Position numbers and translations under genes: made by a program. A stretch of 64,000 nucleotides of DNA. It comes from Isoptericola croceus (lineage in GTDB: Bacteria > Actinomycetota > Actinomycetes > Actinomycetales > Cellulomonadaceae). Under the pieces are notes generated by a model. The model made no database searches and was not told where the DNA came from. It saw nothing but the letters and a program-made list of their open reading frames with translations. Below are positions 24,395-34,362 of the stretch, piece after piece. The stretch spans positions 233,338 to 297,337 of the forward strand of contig NZ_JARLLG010000005.1 in NCBI RefSeq assembly GCF_029382255.1. Reading direction: 5' to 3'. The stretch's first letter is position 1; the number at the start of each line of letters is the position of its first letter.

Positions 24395-25483
24395 TCAGGG
24401 CACCCGGTGGATCCACTTCTCGGTGGCGAACTTGGTGCGCACCAGGTCCTCGGCCCTCTCGAGCTCTGCGGGGCGCAGCACCGACTCCTCGGTCTTGTAC
24501 CGCTCGGCGAAGTACCGCGCGAAGGCGTCCACGACGTCGTCGCGGGCCATGCCAGTCTGCGAGCGCAACGGGTCGACGCGCTTGTTCGCGCTGGGGGTGC
24601 CCTTGTCGGACATCTTCTCGCGGCCGATGCGCAGCACCTCGAGCATCTTGTCCGAGTCGATGTCGTAGGCCATGGTCATGTGGTGCAGCACCGCTCCCCC
24701 GGCGAGCCGCTTCTGGGCCGAGCCGGCGAGCTTGCCGGCCGGCGAGGCGACGTCGTTCATCCCCGAGAAGTAGGCCTCGACGCCGAGCTCGGCCAGCGCG
24801 CCGAGCACCCAGGCGTCGAGGAACGCGTAGGACTCCTCGAAGCTCATCCCGTCCACGAGCGAACCCGGCACGACGAGGGAGAACGTCACGCAGTTCCCGG
24901 CCTCCATGAACATCGCTCCACCGCCGGAGATGCGCCGGACCACCGTGACGTCGTGGCGCGCGACGCCCTCGTCGTCGATCTCGTTGCGGTACGACTGGAA
25001 CGACCCGATGAAGACGGCTCGCTCGTCCCAGTCCCAGAACCGCAACGTGGGGCCTCGCCGCCCTGCGGCCAGCTCCTCGGTGAGCACCTGGTCGAGCGCC
25101 GCGAGCGTGCGCGGCGGGAGCGGGCCCGGGCGCAGCACCTCGAAGGTGTGCTCGTCCCACGTCGTGGCCAGGCCCAGCGCGCGGCGCACCACCACGGCGA
25201 CGGACCAGGCGTCGAAGCCGATCATCGCGAACGGGCCGGGGAGCGTCCCGGACCGTTCGGCCTCGCCGAGCGACTCCGTCACCACCTGGGCGAGCGCAGT
25301 GGTGGAGGTCGACACCGGCAGCCCCGTCAAGGCTGTGTCGATGACGTCCAGCGCCTCGTCAGGCTCCAGGAAGAAGTCACCCGACAACCTCACCTGCGTC
25401 AGGACCGCGGGATCCGACGAGGAGTCGACCTCGAGGTCGACCGCGACGAGCTTGCCACCGGGAACCTTGTACTCACCGTGCAC
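24395..25483 (-). CDS. lplA: Lipoate--protein ligase family protein, 362 aa
   Basis: Attaches lipoate or octanoate to E2 or H proteins. The N-terminal ~115 residues (GEYKVPGGKLVAVDLEVD, SGDFFLEPDEALD) correspond to the accessory lipoate-ligase domain. The catalytic domain follows: LRFWDWDERAVFIGSFQS, VVRRISGGGAMFMEAGN (about residue 170), and AGKLAGSAQKRLAGGAVLHH with the catalytic lysine region. DKMLEVLRIGREKMSDKG is typical of actinobacterial members. The accessory domain thus precedes the catalytic one. GTG 25483 lies 6 nt after TACGGT, which supports this start. Confidence 0.9.
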   Translation of the reverse strand: MHGEYKVPGGKLVAVDLEVDSSSDPAVLTQVRLSGDFFLEPDEALDVIDTALTGLPVSTSTTALAQVVTESLGEAERSGTLPGPFAMIGFDAWSVAVVVRRALGLATTWDEHTFEVLRPGPLPPRTLAALDQVLTEELAAGRRGPTLRFWDWDERAVFIGSFQSYRNEIDDEGVARHDVTVVRRISGGGAMFMEAGNCVTFSLVVPGSLVDGMSFEESYAFLDAWVLGALAELGVEAYFSGMNDVASPAGKLAGSAQKRLAGGAVLHHMTMAYDIDSDKMLEVLRIGREKMSDKGTPSANKRVDPLRSQTGMARDDVVDAFARYFAERYKTEESVLRPAELERAEDLVRTKFATEKWIHRVP

Positions 25484-25517
25484 GGGACCACCGTACCCGC
25501 GCACCGGGGTGACCCCG

Positions 25518-27173
25518 TCAGAGCGGGTCGACCCCGGCGTGCACCAGTCCGTAGACGTGCGCGTCGATGAGGGCCTCCCAGGCGGCCTCGATGATGTTCG
25601 GTCCGACGCCGACCGTCGACCAGGTGTGGTGTCCGTCGGTGGTCTCCACCAGGACACGCGTGGTGGCGTCGGTGCCGTGCTCGGCATCGAGGATGCGCAC
25701 CTTGAAGTCGACCAGGTCGAACTTCTGGATCTGCGGGTAGACCCTGGTCAGGGCGTGCCGCAGCGCCTGGTCGAGCGCGTTGACGGGACCGTTGCCCTCA
25801 CCCGTGACGACGATCCGCTCCCCGCCGGCGTGCAGCTTGACCGTGGCCTCGGCCAACGCCTCGGCGTCGCGCCGGTCGGCGTTCGGCTCGCCGTCCTTGC
25901 GACCACCGGAGGTCTCCACGATCGCGCGCCAGGACTCGATCCGGAAGTAGTGCGGGCGGTCCCCGGTGAGCTCCTCGCGCAGGATGAGCTCGAACGAGGC
26001 GTCGGCGGCGTCGAACGTGTAGCCCTGCGCCTCGGCGTCCTTGACCCGCGTGGTGACGCGCGTGAGCAGCTCACCCTGGCCCGCGAGGTCGAACCCGAGC
26101 TCGCGACCCTTGAGCTCGATGGAGGCACGGCCGGCCATGTCGGAGACGAGCATGCGCATGTCGTTGCCGACGGCGATCGGGTCGATGTGCTGGTACAGGT
26201 CGGGGTCGATCTTGATCGCGCTCGCGTGCAGGCCCGCCTTGTGGGCGAAGGCGCTCGCCCCCACGTACGGCTGCCGCGCGTGGGGCGCGATGTTGGTGAT
26301 CTCCGCGACAGCGTGCGCGATCCGCGTCGACTCAGCCAGACCGTCCCCCGGGAGCGTCGAGATCCCGCTCTTGAGCGCGAGGTTCGCCACGACGGCCATG
26401 AGGTCGACGTTGCCCGTGCGCTCCCCGTAACCGTTCACGGTGCCCTGGACGTGCGCGCACCCGGCGTCGACGGCGGCGAGGGTGTTCGCGATCGCGCAGC
26501 CGGAGTCGTTGTGCGCGTGGATGCCGAGCAGGCTGTCCCCCGCGAGGGCGTCCCGGCCGTGCGGCATCCCGAGCGCCTCACGCAGCTCGGTGACGATCTC
26601 CCCGACCCACGACGGCAGCATGCCGCCATTGGTGTCGCACAGTGCCACGACCTCCGCGCCGGCCTCGAAGGCGGTGGCGACGGCGGAACGGGTGAAGCCG
26701 GCGTCGTACCGGTAGCCGTCGAAGAAGTGCTCCGCGTCCACCACGACGCGGCGACCCTCACCCACCAGGAACTCGACGGTGTCGCGGATCATCGCCAGGC
26801 CCTCGTCCGACGTCGTGCGCAGCGCACGCTCGACGTGGCGGACGTCCGACTTGGCGACCAGCGTCACGACGGGCGCCTCGGAGTCCAGGAGCGCCCGCAC
26901 CTGCGGGTCGTCCCACGCACGGGTGCCCGTCTTCCGCGTCGCACCGAACGCGGCGAGCACCGCGTTCCTCAGCTCGATCTCCTTGGCGGCACGCCGGAAG
27001 AACTCGGTGTCCTTCGGGATGGCGCCCGGCCATCCACCCTCGATGAAGCCCACCCCGAGCTCGTCGAGGAGCGGCGCGATCGCGAGCTTGTCCGCGACGG
27101 AGAGGTTCATCCCCTCCTGCTGCGCGCCGTCGCGCAAGGTGGTGTCGTATACGTGGAACGGGGCGGTGGCCAT
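25518..27173 (-). CDS. cimA: (R)-citramalate synthase, 551 aa
   Basis: Condenses pyruvate and acetyl-CoA to citramalate, the first step of a threonine-independent isoleucine route that then uses LeuCD, LeuB and the Ilv enzymes. The HMGL-like TIM barrel starts VYDTTLRDGAQQEGMNLS (residues ~8-25, catalytic Arg-Asp), with GIHAHNDSGCAIANT as metal site and NGYGERTGN nearby. A C-terminal LeuA-type dimer/allosteric domain ends the protein (VDFKVRILDAEHGTDATTRV). YIEGGWPG-like FIEGGWPGAIPKDTEFF is the CimA hallmark. GGGAG lies 6 nt before the ATG. The gene is preceded by an attenuator-like leader. Confidence 0.93.
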   Translation of the reverse strand: MATAPFHVYDTTLRDGAQQEGMNLSVADKLAIAPLLDELGVGFIEGGWPGAIPKDTEFFRRAAKEIELRNAVLAAFGATRKTGTRAWDDPQVRALLDSEAPVVTLVAKSDVRHVERALRTTSDEGLAMIRDTVEFLVGEGRRVVVDAEHFFDGYRYDAGFTRSAVATAFEAGAEVVALCDTNGGMLPSWVGEIVTELREALGMPHGRDALAGDSLLGIHAHNDSGCAIANTLAAVDAGCAHVQGTVNGYGERTGNVDLMAVVANLALKSGISTLPGDGLAESTRIAHAVAEITNIAPHARQPYVGASAFAHKAGLHASAIKIDPDLYQHIDPIAVGNDMRMLVSDMAGRASIELKGRELGFDLAGQGELLTRVTTRVKDAEAQGYTFDAADASFELILREELTGDRPHYFRIESWRAIVETSGGRKDGEPNADRRDAEALAEATVKLHAGGERIVVTGEGNGPVNALDQALRHALTRVYPQIQKFDLVDFKVRILDAEHGTDATTRVLVETTDGHHTWSTVGVGPNIIEAAWEALIDAHVYGLVHAGVDPL

Positions 27174-27220
27174 CGGTGGCTCCCGTGGGGGATTCGATGC
27201 GGGCAACAGATCTGGACAAC

Positions 27221-27249
27221 AAAAAAGACCCTCCGGGTACGGAAGGTCT
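27221..27249 (-). terminator. Intrinsic terminator in the cimA leader (attenuator)
   Basis: On the minus strand a 10-bp stem (AGACCTTCCG with CGGAGGGTCT, one G-U pair) closes a 4-base loop and is followed by TTTTTT. It sits 48 nt upstream of the cimA ATG, where a terminator only makes sense as an attenuator. A second hairpin directly upstream (27251-27277) and a short upstream ORF complete the arrangement. Confidence 0.8.
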
Positions 27250-27250
27250 G

Positions 27251-27277
27251 CGCGTCCGGTCAGGTGAACCGGACGCG
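27251..27277 (-). promoter_or_regulatory. Second hairpin of the cimA leader
   Basis: CGCGTCCGGT (27277-27268 on the minus strand side) pairs exactly with ACCGGACGCG around a 7-base loop, giving 10 bp. It begins directly at the stop codon of the upstream ORF and ends one base before the terminator stem. A ribosome stalled in the short ORF would cover or free this stem, which fits a pausing or anti-terminator element. The mechanism is inferred. Confidence 0.6.
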
Positions 27278-27328
27278 CTAGCTAATGAGGCAGTGGCGGC
27301 GCGCGTGGCGCCGACGTGCGCGAGTCAT
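27278..27328 (-). CDS. Possible cimA leader peptide, 16 aa
   Basis: The minus-strand ORF starts with ATG at 27328 and ends TAG at 27278, reading MTRARRRHARRHCLIS. It is Arg/His-rich, with one Leu-Ile pair just before the stop; the Ile codon is ATT, which is rare in this genome. The stop abuts the 10-bp hairpin that precedes the cimA attenuator. Unlike the ilvB leader it has no branched-chain run, so its sensing logic is less clear. No SD is visible. Confidence rests on position. Confidence 0.45.
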   Translation of the reverse strand: MTRARRRHARRHCLIS

Positions 27329-27484
27329 GGCTCACATAGTGCCACACCGCTCGTCCCACGGTCACTCGCTCTCACTCTGCGGACCACCGAGCAGGCCCGA
27401 ATAGCCCCTGGGGCGGGGTGTTGGATGGTGCCGACGGCGCATCTGTGGTCGGCTGAAGCGTCGACGACGGCGAGGAGGCAGACC

Positions 27485-28042
27485 GTGAGCGATCCCCAGG
27501 GTCCCCACGACCCCACCCAGCGGCACCAGCCGGTGCCCCCTGAGCAGGTGCAGCCACCGGGATTCCTGCCCACGCCAGGACCTGCACGAGAGGCTGTCCC
27601 GCCAGAGGTGCCAGGCCGACCGCGCCTCGACGTCGGGCGCTACTGGGCTGGTGCCGGTGCGACGGTGCTGGTCTGCGCCCTGCTCGGCTTCACCGCGTCG
27701 GTGATCTTCAGCGAGGTGTTCGACATCGGCCTCATCGCCCCACCGGACATGGTCGCTGCCGGCGACGACGCCTCGTGGGCCGGGGCCGGCGCGCTGTTCG
27801 CCCTGCTGGCGGCCGCGGTGCTGCACCTGCTGGTCGTCGTCGCTCCGCGTCCGCGGATGTTCTTCGGCTGGCTCGTCGGGCTGACAGCCGTGATCCTCGC
27901 CGTCCTGCCCTTCACGGGGAACCCCGACCCGCTCCCCGCCGTGATGACCGCCATCGTCTGGCTGATCCTCGGCGTCGCGGTGTCCTCGATGCTCGGCTCC
28001 GTGCTGGGGCGTACCTTGTCGGTGCCCGTCACGCCCAGGTGA
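27485..28042 (+). CDS. DUF6069-like membrane protein, 185 aa
   Basis: GAGGAG precedes the GTG start by about 8 nt. The first ~55 residues are polar, Pro/Gln/His-rich and probably cytoplasmic. Four membrane helices follow: GAGATVLVCALLGFTASVIF (~residues 62-81), AGALFALLAAAVLHLLVVV, WLVGLTAVILAVLPF and VMTAIVWLILGVAVSSML. This matches the DUF6069 layout of actinobacterial integral membrane proteins of unknown function. Its last 14 bp overlap the convergent AlkZ-like gene. Confidence 0.7.
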   Translation: MSDPQGPHDPTQRHQPVPPEQVQPPGFLPTPGPAREAVPPEVPGRPRLDVGRYWAGAGATVLVCALLGFTASVIFSEVFDIGLIAPPDMVAAGDDASWAGAGALFALLAAAVLHLLVVVAPRPRMFFGWLVGLTAVILAVLPFTGNPDPLPAVMTAIVWLILGVAVSSMLGSVLGRTLSVPVTPR

Positions 28043-29159
28043 CCGCACGGTCGGCGACGTCGTCGGCGAGGTGCCCGAGCAGCGCGTCAGCCTCGGCCTC
28101 CACCGCTTCCCGGCCCGCCGTCGGCCCGGCGATCGCCGTCAGGCGGAGCACGGCGCCGGCGTCCGAGCGCTCCAGGGTCCACGTCCCGGCGACCCGACCG
28201 TCGACCCAGTACGTGGGCAGGATGTCGCCGTTGCGGCGGTAGACCGCCGCCGTGCCCTCTTCGTCGAGGAACCGCCCACGGTCCTTGAGCGCGACGAGCA
28301 GATGCTCCCAGCGAGGCAGGAAGCGGACCGGCGCCGGGGTGTCGGCGGGGACGACCTCACCGTCGGGCAGGTCGAACAGCTCGGTCCCGTCGGGACGGAC
28401 GAGGACGCGTGGCCCGATCTCGGCGAGCGCCACCTTCAGGGGGGTGGCCCGGCGGATACCCAGCCCGTGGCCGATGTCCGCCATGGTCGCCGGCCCGAAC
28501 GCCCGCAGGTAGCCGACGACGGCGCGCGCCCTCGCGGCGTCCAGGTCCGGACCCGCCTCGTCCGCGCCGACCCCGCACCACGCTGCGCCCTCGACGTAGG
28601 AGGACGGGCCGTGGCTCCCCCGCAGGCCGCTCGGCGGCACGTGCACCAGTCCGCCGCCCGCCGACGCGAGTCGCCACCACGGCCGCCGCACACCGGCCGG
28701 GACCGCGTCGGCGACATCGACCCCGGGGTGGCGCTCGGCCGCGAAGGCCTCGATGTCGTCCATGGTGCGAGCCGTGGTGCGGCACAGCTCACGCACCGCG
28801 GCGTTGAGCTCGACCAGGTCCACGCCCGCCCGGCGGGCGCTGGCTCGCCAGCTCGCCAGCCGTTCCGCCGCGCTGACCGCGTCGAGGTCGGCCCAGCGTG
28901 CCGCCGGGACCAGGTGGAGCGTCGAGCGCATGACCGTCGCCTTGACGACCTCGCGGTCGGTCAGTGTCCGCTCGAGGTCCGTGGTCGTCTCCCCGGACCG
29001 GCGCGACCACAGCGCCGTGTACGGCGTGTCGGGGTGCTGTGCCTGCAACCCGCCGACGTCGTCGATCACGCCGGCGACCGGCCCGTCCGTCCGCGCGAGC
29101 AGGTGCTGCCGGGCCAGCGTGGTCCGGTTGAGCTCGTCGAGCGTGACCTCGGCCGTCAT
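28029..29159 (-). CDS. Winged-helix DNA-binding / AlkZ-like (YcaQ family) protein, 376 aa
   Basis: Starts VTLDELNRTTLARQHLLAR, a hallmark of the PF06224 winged-helix family that includes the interstrand-crosslink glycosylases AlkZ and YcaQ. RSTLHLVPAARWADLDAV, YLRAFGPATMADIGHGLG, WEHLLVALKDRGRFLDEEG and VWVDGRVAGTW-like WVDGRVAGTWTLER are further conserved blocks. Whether this member cuts crosslinked bases cannot be read from sequence; the QxQ/QxD catalytic motif of AlkZ corresponds to GGLQAQHPDTPY here (residues ~37-48), which does contain QAQ. Function is thus plausible but unproven. Confidence 0.83.
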   Translation of the reverse strand: MTAEVTLDELNRTTLARQHLLARTDGPVAGVIDDVGGLQAQHPDTPYTALWSRRSGETTTDLERTLTDREVVKATVMRSTLHLVPAARWADLDAVSAAERLASWRASARRAGVDLVELNAAVRELCRTTARTMDDIEAFAAERHPGVDVADAVPAGVRRPWWRLASAGGGLVHVPPSGLRGSHGPSSYVEGAAWCGVGADEAGPDLDAARARAVVGYLRAFGPATMADIGHGLGIRRATPLKVALAEIGPRVLVRPDGTELFDLPDGEVVPADTPAPVRFLPRWEHLLVALKDRGRFLDEEGTAAVYRRNGDILPTYWVDGRVAGTWTLERSDAGAVLRLTAIAGPTAGREAVEAEADALLGHLADDVADRAVTWA

Positions 29160-29180
29160 CGCGGGGGCACCACCCGGAGG

Positions 29181-30314
29181 TCAGGCCAGGCGTCGCATCC
29201 AGCCGTGCCGGTCCGCGGAGCGGCCGTACTGGATGTCGGTGAGCTCGGTGCGGATCTGCATCGTCAGCTCACCGGGCTCGCCGTCCGCGACGGTGTGGTC
29301 GAACGTCCCTCCGGCCAGGCGCCCCACGGGCGTGATGACGGCGGCGGTCCCGCAGGCGAAGACCTCGCGCACGCTGCCGTCGGCCAGGCCCGCCACCAGC
29401 TCGGTCAGCGGGATCCGGCGTTCGACTACCTCGTGCCCGCGGTCGGCGACGAGCTGAAGGATCGAGGAGCGTGTGACGCCCTCGAGGATGGATCCGGAGA
29501 GCTCAGGTGTGTGCACGGAACCATCGGCCATCACGACGAAGACGTTCATCCCGCCGAGCTCCTCGAGGTAGGAGTTCGTCGTGGCGTCGAGGAAGCACAC
29601 CTGGTCGCAGCCGTTCTCCTGTGCCTGCGTCTGCGGCAGGAGGCTCGCGGCGTAGTTGCCGCCGCACTTGGCGTTGCCCGTGCCCCCGGGGCCGGCGCGG
29701 TGATAGTCCTCGGCGACCCAGATCGACACCGGCTTGACGCCCCCGGGGAAGTACGGACCGACCGGCGACGCGATGCACAGGTACTCCACCTCGGCCGCGG
29801 GACGCACCCCGAGGAACGCCTCGGACGCGAACATGAAGGGCCGCAGGTAGAGGCTCGAGTCGGGACCGCCGGGCACCCAGGCGATGTCGGTGCGCACCAG
29901 GGCGGCGATGGAACCGATGAAGTCATCCACGGACAGCGCCGGCAGGGCGAGCCGGTGGGCGGAGCGGGCGAAGCGGGCGGCGTTCGAGTCCGGCCGGAAG
30001 GTCCACACGGAGCCGTCGGCGTGCTTGTACGCCTTCATGCCCTCGAAGATCTCCTGGGCGTAGTGCAGGACGGCGGTCGCCGGGTCGAGCTGGAGCGGCC
30101 CGTACTTCTCGATCCGCCGGTCCAGCCAGCCCGTGTCCTGGCGCCAGGTGACCCGCGCCATGTGGTCGGTGAAGACCGTACCGAAGCGCGGCGCGGCGAG
30201 CGCGGCCTCACGTTCGGCGTCGGGCGTCGGGGCGTCGGACTCCTCGACGTCGAACAGGGCGACGAGGTCCTCCAGCTCGGCGGGGAGGATGGCTGAACTG
30301 TCGGTGCTGGTCAT
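29181..30314 (-). CDS. ilvE: Branched-chain amino acid aminotransferase, 377 aa
   Basis: Last step of Val, Leu and Ile synthesis, using PLP. EIFEGMKAYKHADGSVWTFRP (residues ~77-97) is a BCAT class II signature; GNAKCGGNYAASLLPQ holds the PLP lysine near residue 205. FLDATTNSYLEELGGMNVF and ILEGVTRSSILQLV complete the fold type IV motif. Length is typical of the eukaryote-like BCAT-II used by actinobacteria. ATG 30314 is chosen as the start of conserved sequence. It lies 115 nt downstream of leuB, which is on the same strand. Confidence 0.95.
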   Translation of the reverse strand: MTSTDSSAILPAELEDLVALFDVEESDAPTPDAEREAALAAPRFGTVFTDHMARVTWRQDTGWLDRRIEKYGPLQLDPATAVLHYAQEIFEGMKAYKHADGSVWTFRPDSNAARFARSAHRLALPALSVDDFIGSIAALVRTDIAWVPGGPDSSLYLRPFMFASEAFLGVRPAAEVEYLCIASPVGPYFPGGVKPVSIWVAEDYHRAGPGGTGNAKCGGNYAASLLPQTQAQENGCDQVCFLDATTNSYLEELGGMNVFVVMADGSVHTPELSGSILEGVTRSSILQLVADRGHEVVERRIPLTELVAGLADGSVREVFACGTAAVITPVGRLAGGTFDHTVADGEPGELTMQIRTELTDIQYGRSADRHGWMRRLA

Positions 30315-30429
30315 GTCTTCGGACCCTTTCACGTGCGGACTCCTGCAGTCTTCCACGGCTTCGCCGCCGTGACCTACACGAGCACCGGTCCGATCCGCCA
30401 GGAGTGGCCTCCTCGGTCGCCGACCGGGC

Positions 30430-31473
30430 TCAGCCCGCTACTCGAGCGGCGAGGTCGCGACCGACCTCCGCCGTCGTGCGCACGGTGTCGCCGCGGGACA
30501 CGAGGTCCGCCGCCACGGCCGACTCCACACGCCGCGCCTCGTCGGACAGCCCGAGGTGGTCGAGCAGCAGCGAGACCGACAGCACGGTGGCCGTCGGGTC
30601 CGCCTTGCCCTGGCCCGCGATGTCCGGCGCCGAACCGTGCACCGGTTCGAACATCGACGGCGCGGTGCGGTCCGGGTTGATGTTCGCCGACGCGGCCAGG
30701 CCGATCCCACCGGTGATGGCGGCGGCCTGGTCGGTGAGGATGTCGCCGAAGAGGTTGTCGGTGACGATGACGTCGAACCGCGACGGGTTGGTCGTGAGGA
30801 AGATCGTGGCGGCGTCCACGTGCAGGTAGTCGGTCGTGACGTCGGGGAACTCGGCGTTGACCGCCTCGACCGTGCGGCGCCACAGGTGACCCGCGTGGAC
30901 CAGCACGTTGTGCTTGTGCACGAGCGTCAGGTGCTTGCGAGGACGTGCCTGGGCGCGGGCGAAGGCGTCGCGGACGACCCGCTCCACGCCGAATGCGGTG
31001 TTGACCGAGACCTCGGTCGCGATCTCGTGGGGCGTACCGGTGCGGACAGAGCCGCCGTTGCCGACGTACGGGCCCTCGGTCCCCTCCCGGACGACGACGA
31101 AGTCGACCTCGCCCGGGTTCGCCAGCGGGCTCGTCACGCCCTCGTAGAGCTTGCCGGGGCGCAGGTTCACGTAGTGGTCGAGCGCGAAGCGGAGCTTGAG
31201 CAGCAGGCCGCGCTCGAGGACGCCGGACGGCACCGACGGGTCGCCGATCGCACCGAGCAGGATCGCGTCGTGGGACTTGATCCGCTCCAGGTCGCTGTCG
31301 GTGAGCGTCTCGCCGGTGGCGTGCCAACGACGCGCGCCGAGGTCGAACTCGGTGGTGGAGATCTTGAGGTCGGATCCGGCGACGGCCGCGTCCAGGACGG
31401 CGAGCCCCTGCTCGACGACCTCGGTCCCGATGCCGTCTCCTGCCACCACTGCCAGGTCGATGTTGCGCGTCAT
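30430..31473 (-). CDS. leuB: 3-isopropylmalate dehydrogenase, 347 aa
   Basis: NAD-dependent oxidative decarboxylation of 3-isopropylmalate (and of the citramalate-derived methylmalate in the CimA route). [20 protein letters not shown] is the family start; [37 protein letters not shown] and [25 protein letters not shown] (metal and substrate loop) are clear. [19 protein letters not shown] is the NAD-binding segment. The ATG is SD-less, 6 nt after TAGGCT, and its start region is identical over 16 nt to that of ilvD1. Confidence 0.97.
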   Translation of the reverse strand: MTRNIDLAVVAGDGIGTEVVEQGLAVLDAAVAGSDLKISTTEFDLGARRWHATGETLTDSDLERIKSHDAILLGAIGDPSVPSGVLERGLLLKLRFALDHYVNLRPGKLYEGVTSPLANPGEVDFVVVREGTEGPYVGNGGSVRTGTPHEIATEVSVNTAFGVERVVRDAFARAQARPRKHLTLVHKHNVLVHAGHLWRRTVEAVNAEFPDVTTDYLHVDAATIFLTTNPSRFDVIVTDNLFGDILTDQAAAITGGIGLAASANINPDRTAPSMFEPVHGSAPDIAGQGKADPTATVLSVSLLLDHLGLSDEARRVESAVAADLVSRGDTVRTTAEVGRDLAARVAG

Positions 31474-31479
31474 GGACCG

Positions 31480-31485
31480 AGCCTA
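31480..31485 (-). promoter_or_regulatory. -10 box of leuB, leaderless start
   Basis: TAGGCT on the minus strand, exactly 6 nt before the leuB ATG, gives the start region TAGGCTCGGTCCATGA. The same 16 bases stand at ilvD1 (47381-47366). No SD lies between, so translation should start at or next to the mRNA 5' end. A clear -35 box is not visible. Confidence 0.5.
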
Positions 31486-31534
31486 CGCTGCCCCGGGCCA
31501 TGATGCGGACACGCGTCTCGCGATGCGGACGCTA

Positions 31535-31930
31535 CTACTCCCGCGCTGACAGGACGCAGAACTCATTGCCGTCCGGGTCGGCCAGGACGGTCCACGTCGC
31601 CTCGGCCGGCTGCCCCACGTCGACGACCGACGCACCCATCCCGACCAGCCGCGCGACCTCGGCGTCCCGGTCGTCGCTCACGTGCGGCGCGAAGTCCCAG
31701 TGCAACCGGTTCTTCGTCGACTTGGGGTGCTCGACGGGGACGAAGACCATCCCCGGCGGGACCTGGTGGAAGTCCAGCCGACCGGTGAGCTCGCGCGCCC
31801 ACGGAGGCACCACGATGCTCTCGGAATCCAGCTCGAAGGCCACGTCCCAGCTGAGCGCCTCGGCCCACCAGCGGGCCAGCGCCCGGTGGTCGGTGGACTC
31901 GACCACCGTGGAGTACCAACGCAGTGTCAT
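31535..31930 (-). CDS. VOC superfamily (glyoxalase/bleomycin resistance-like) protein, 131 aa
   Basis: A single VOC domain: LRWYSTVVESTDHRALARWW, GRLDFHQVPPGMVFVPVEH, NRLHWDFAPHVSDDRDAEV and TWTVLADPDGNEFCVLS, with the conserved His and Glu positions of the metal site only partly kept (H in LHWDF, E in GNEFCV). Members range from dioxygenases to resistance proteins; the substrate is unknown. GGGGAG precedes the ATG. It lies upstream of leuB on the same strand, but with a separate leuB promoter between. Confidence 0.83.
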   Translation of the reverse strand: MTLRWYSTVVESTDHRALARWWAEALSWDVAFELDSESIVVPPWARELTGRLDFHQVPPGMVFVPVEHPKSTKNRLHWDFAPHVSDDRDAEVARLVGMGASVVDVGQPAEATWTVLADPDGNEFCVLSARE

Positions 31931-31998
31931 CGCCTGCTCCCCTCGTCGGCACCCACGCTAGACGCCGCCCCAGACAGCCGCTCCCGGCCGACGGCGCG

Positions 31999-32589
31999 TC
32001 ACTCGGAGTAGATGACCTTGAACTGCTCGCAGACCACCTCGAGGGACGGGTCGAACTCGTGCGGGGTGCCGGCGAGGGTGCGCCGCCAGTACCGCTCGTG
32101 CTGCTCCCGCCACGTCTCCAGAGAGCGGTCGTCCTCGCCCTCGGCCCAGGCATGCTCGGCCGTGACCGCCTCGAACGGCACGACGTCGACCTGTGTGGTC
32201 CGCACCAGGGCCCGGGGGATGCCCTCGCCGTCGAGAAGGATGGAGAGGTCCCCGCGGCGGGGGAGCTCTTCGGCGGCGTTCTCATACTCGACGACCAGAG
32301 AGGCCGTCGCCGTCTTGGCCCCGGCGAGCACCAGCTCCAGCAGTTCGTTCGCCAACGCCGGTGAGTCCCCGAAGGCCCACGCGGGCGGTGGGACGACGTT
32401 CTCGGCCCGCTCACCCACCGAACCGCCGTGGCTGGTCCGGCCGGCGCTCGGGCGGGCCGTGTCCCAGAACCTGGTGATCTCCTCGGCCTGCACCGTGTCT
32501 TCGAGCGGCGGCAGACCGCTGCCCGGATCGTGGCTCGGCTGCCCTCCGGTCGGTGGGAGGTAGCCCGTGGTCGCGTCGTCGTCCGTCAT
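31999..32589 (-). CDS. ASCH domain-containing protein, 196 aa
   Basis: The ASCH/PUA-like domain spans residues ~65-195: WAFGDSPALANELLELVLAGAKTATASLVVEY, a lysine- and Thr-containing motif typical of ASCH, then LSILLDGEGIPRALVRTTQVDVVPFEAVTAEHAWAEGEDD-type strands (conserved E-G-EDD) and FKVIYSE near the end. ASCH proteins bind RNA or act as amidohydrolases on modified nucleosides. The first ~50 residues are a polar linker. ATG 32589 is the first with conserved sequence downstream. Confidence 0.86.
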   Translation of the reverse strand: MTDDDATTGYLPPTGGQPSHDPGSGLPPLEDTVQAEEITRFWDTARPSAGRTSHGGSVGERAENVVPPPAWAFGDSPALANELLELVLAGAKTATASLVVEYENAAEELPRRGDLSILLDGEGIPRALVRTTQVDVVPFEAVTAEHAWAEGEDDRSLETWREQHERYWRRTLAGTPHEFDPSLEVVCEQFKVIYSE

Positions 32590-32652
32590 GCGGCCATCCT
32601 GCCAGGCCACGGCGTCGACGGCGCGCCGCCGTGCGCTGCCTCGCACACGCAC

Positions 32653-32690
32653 GTGCGGCCGCCACCCCGGGGTCGGGGTGGCGGCCGCAC
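32653..32690 (-). terminator. Terminator of the ilvBNC operon, perfect 16-bp stem
   Basis: Bases 32653-32668 and 32675-32690 are exact reverse complements, nearly all G-C, around a 6-base loop. The hairpin begins 28 nt after the ilvC stop codon and 63 nt before the ASCH start, so it closes the ilvBNC transcript. There is no U-tract. Confidence 0.75.
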
Positions 32691-32717
32691 GCGTCGTTCG
32701 CTGACGAGGGGTGGGTG

Positions 32718-34356
<1,639 letters not shown>

Positions 34357-34362
34357 GTCGGC

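Noticed and set aside
25518-27173. Treating cimA (an HMGL-like enzyme) and the OleC-like ligase as one beta-lactone biosynthetic cluster.
   Set aside because: The genes are 11 kb apart with the ilvE/leuB/ilvBNC genes between, and cimA has its own attenuator and fits isoleucine synthesis.
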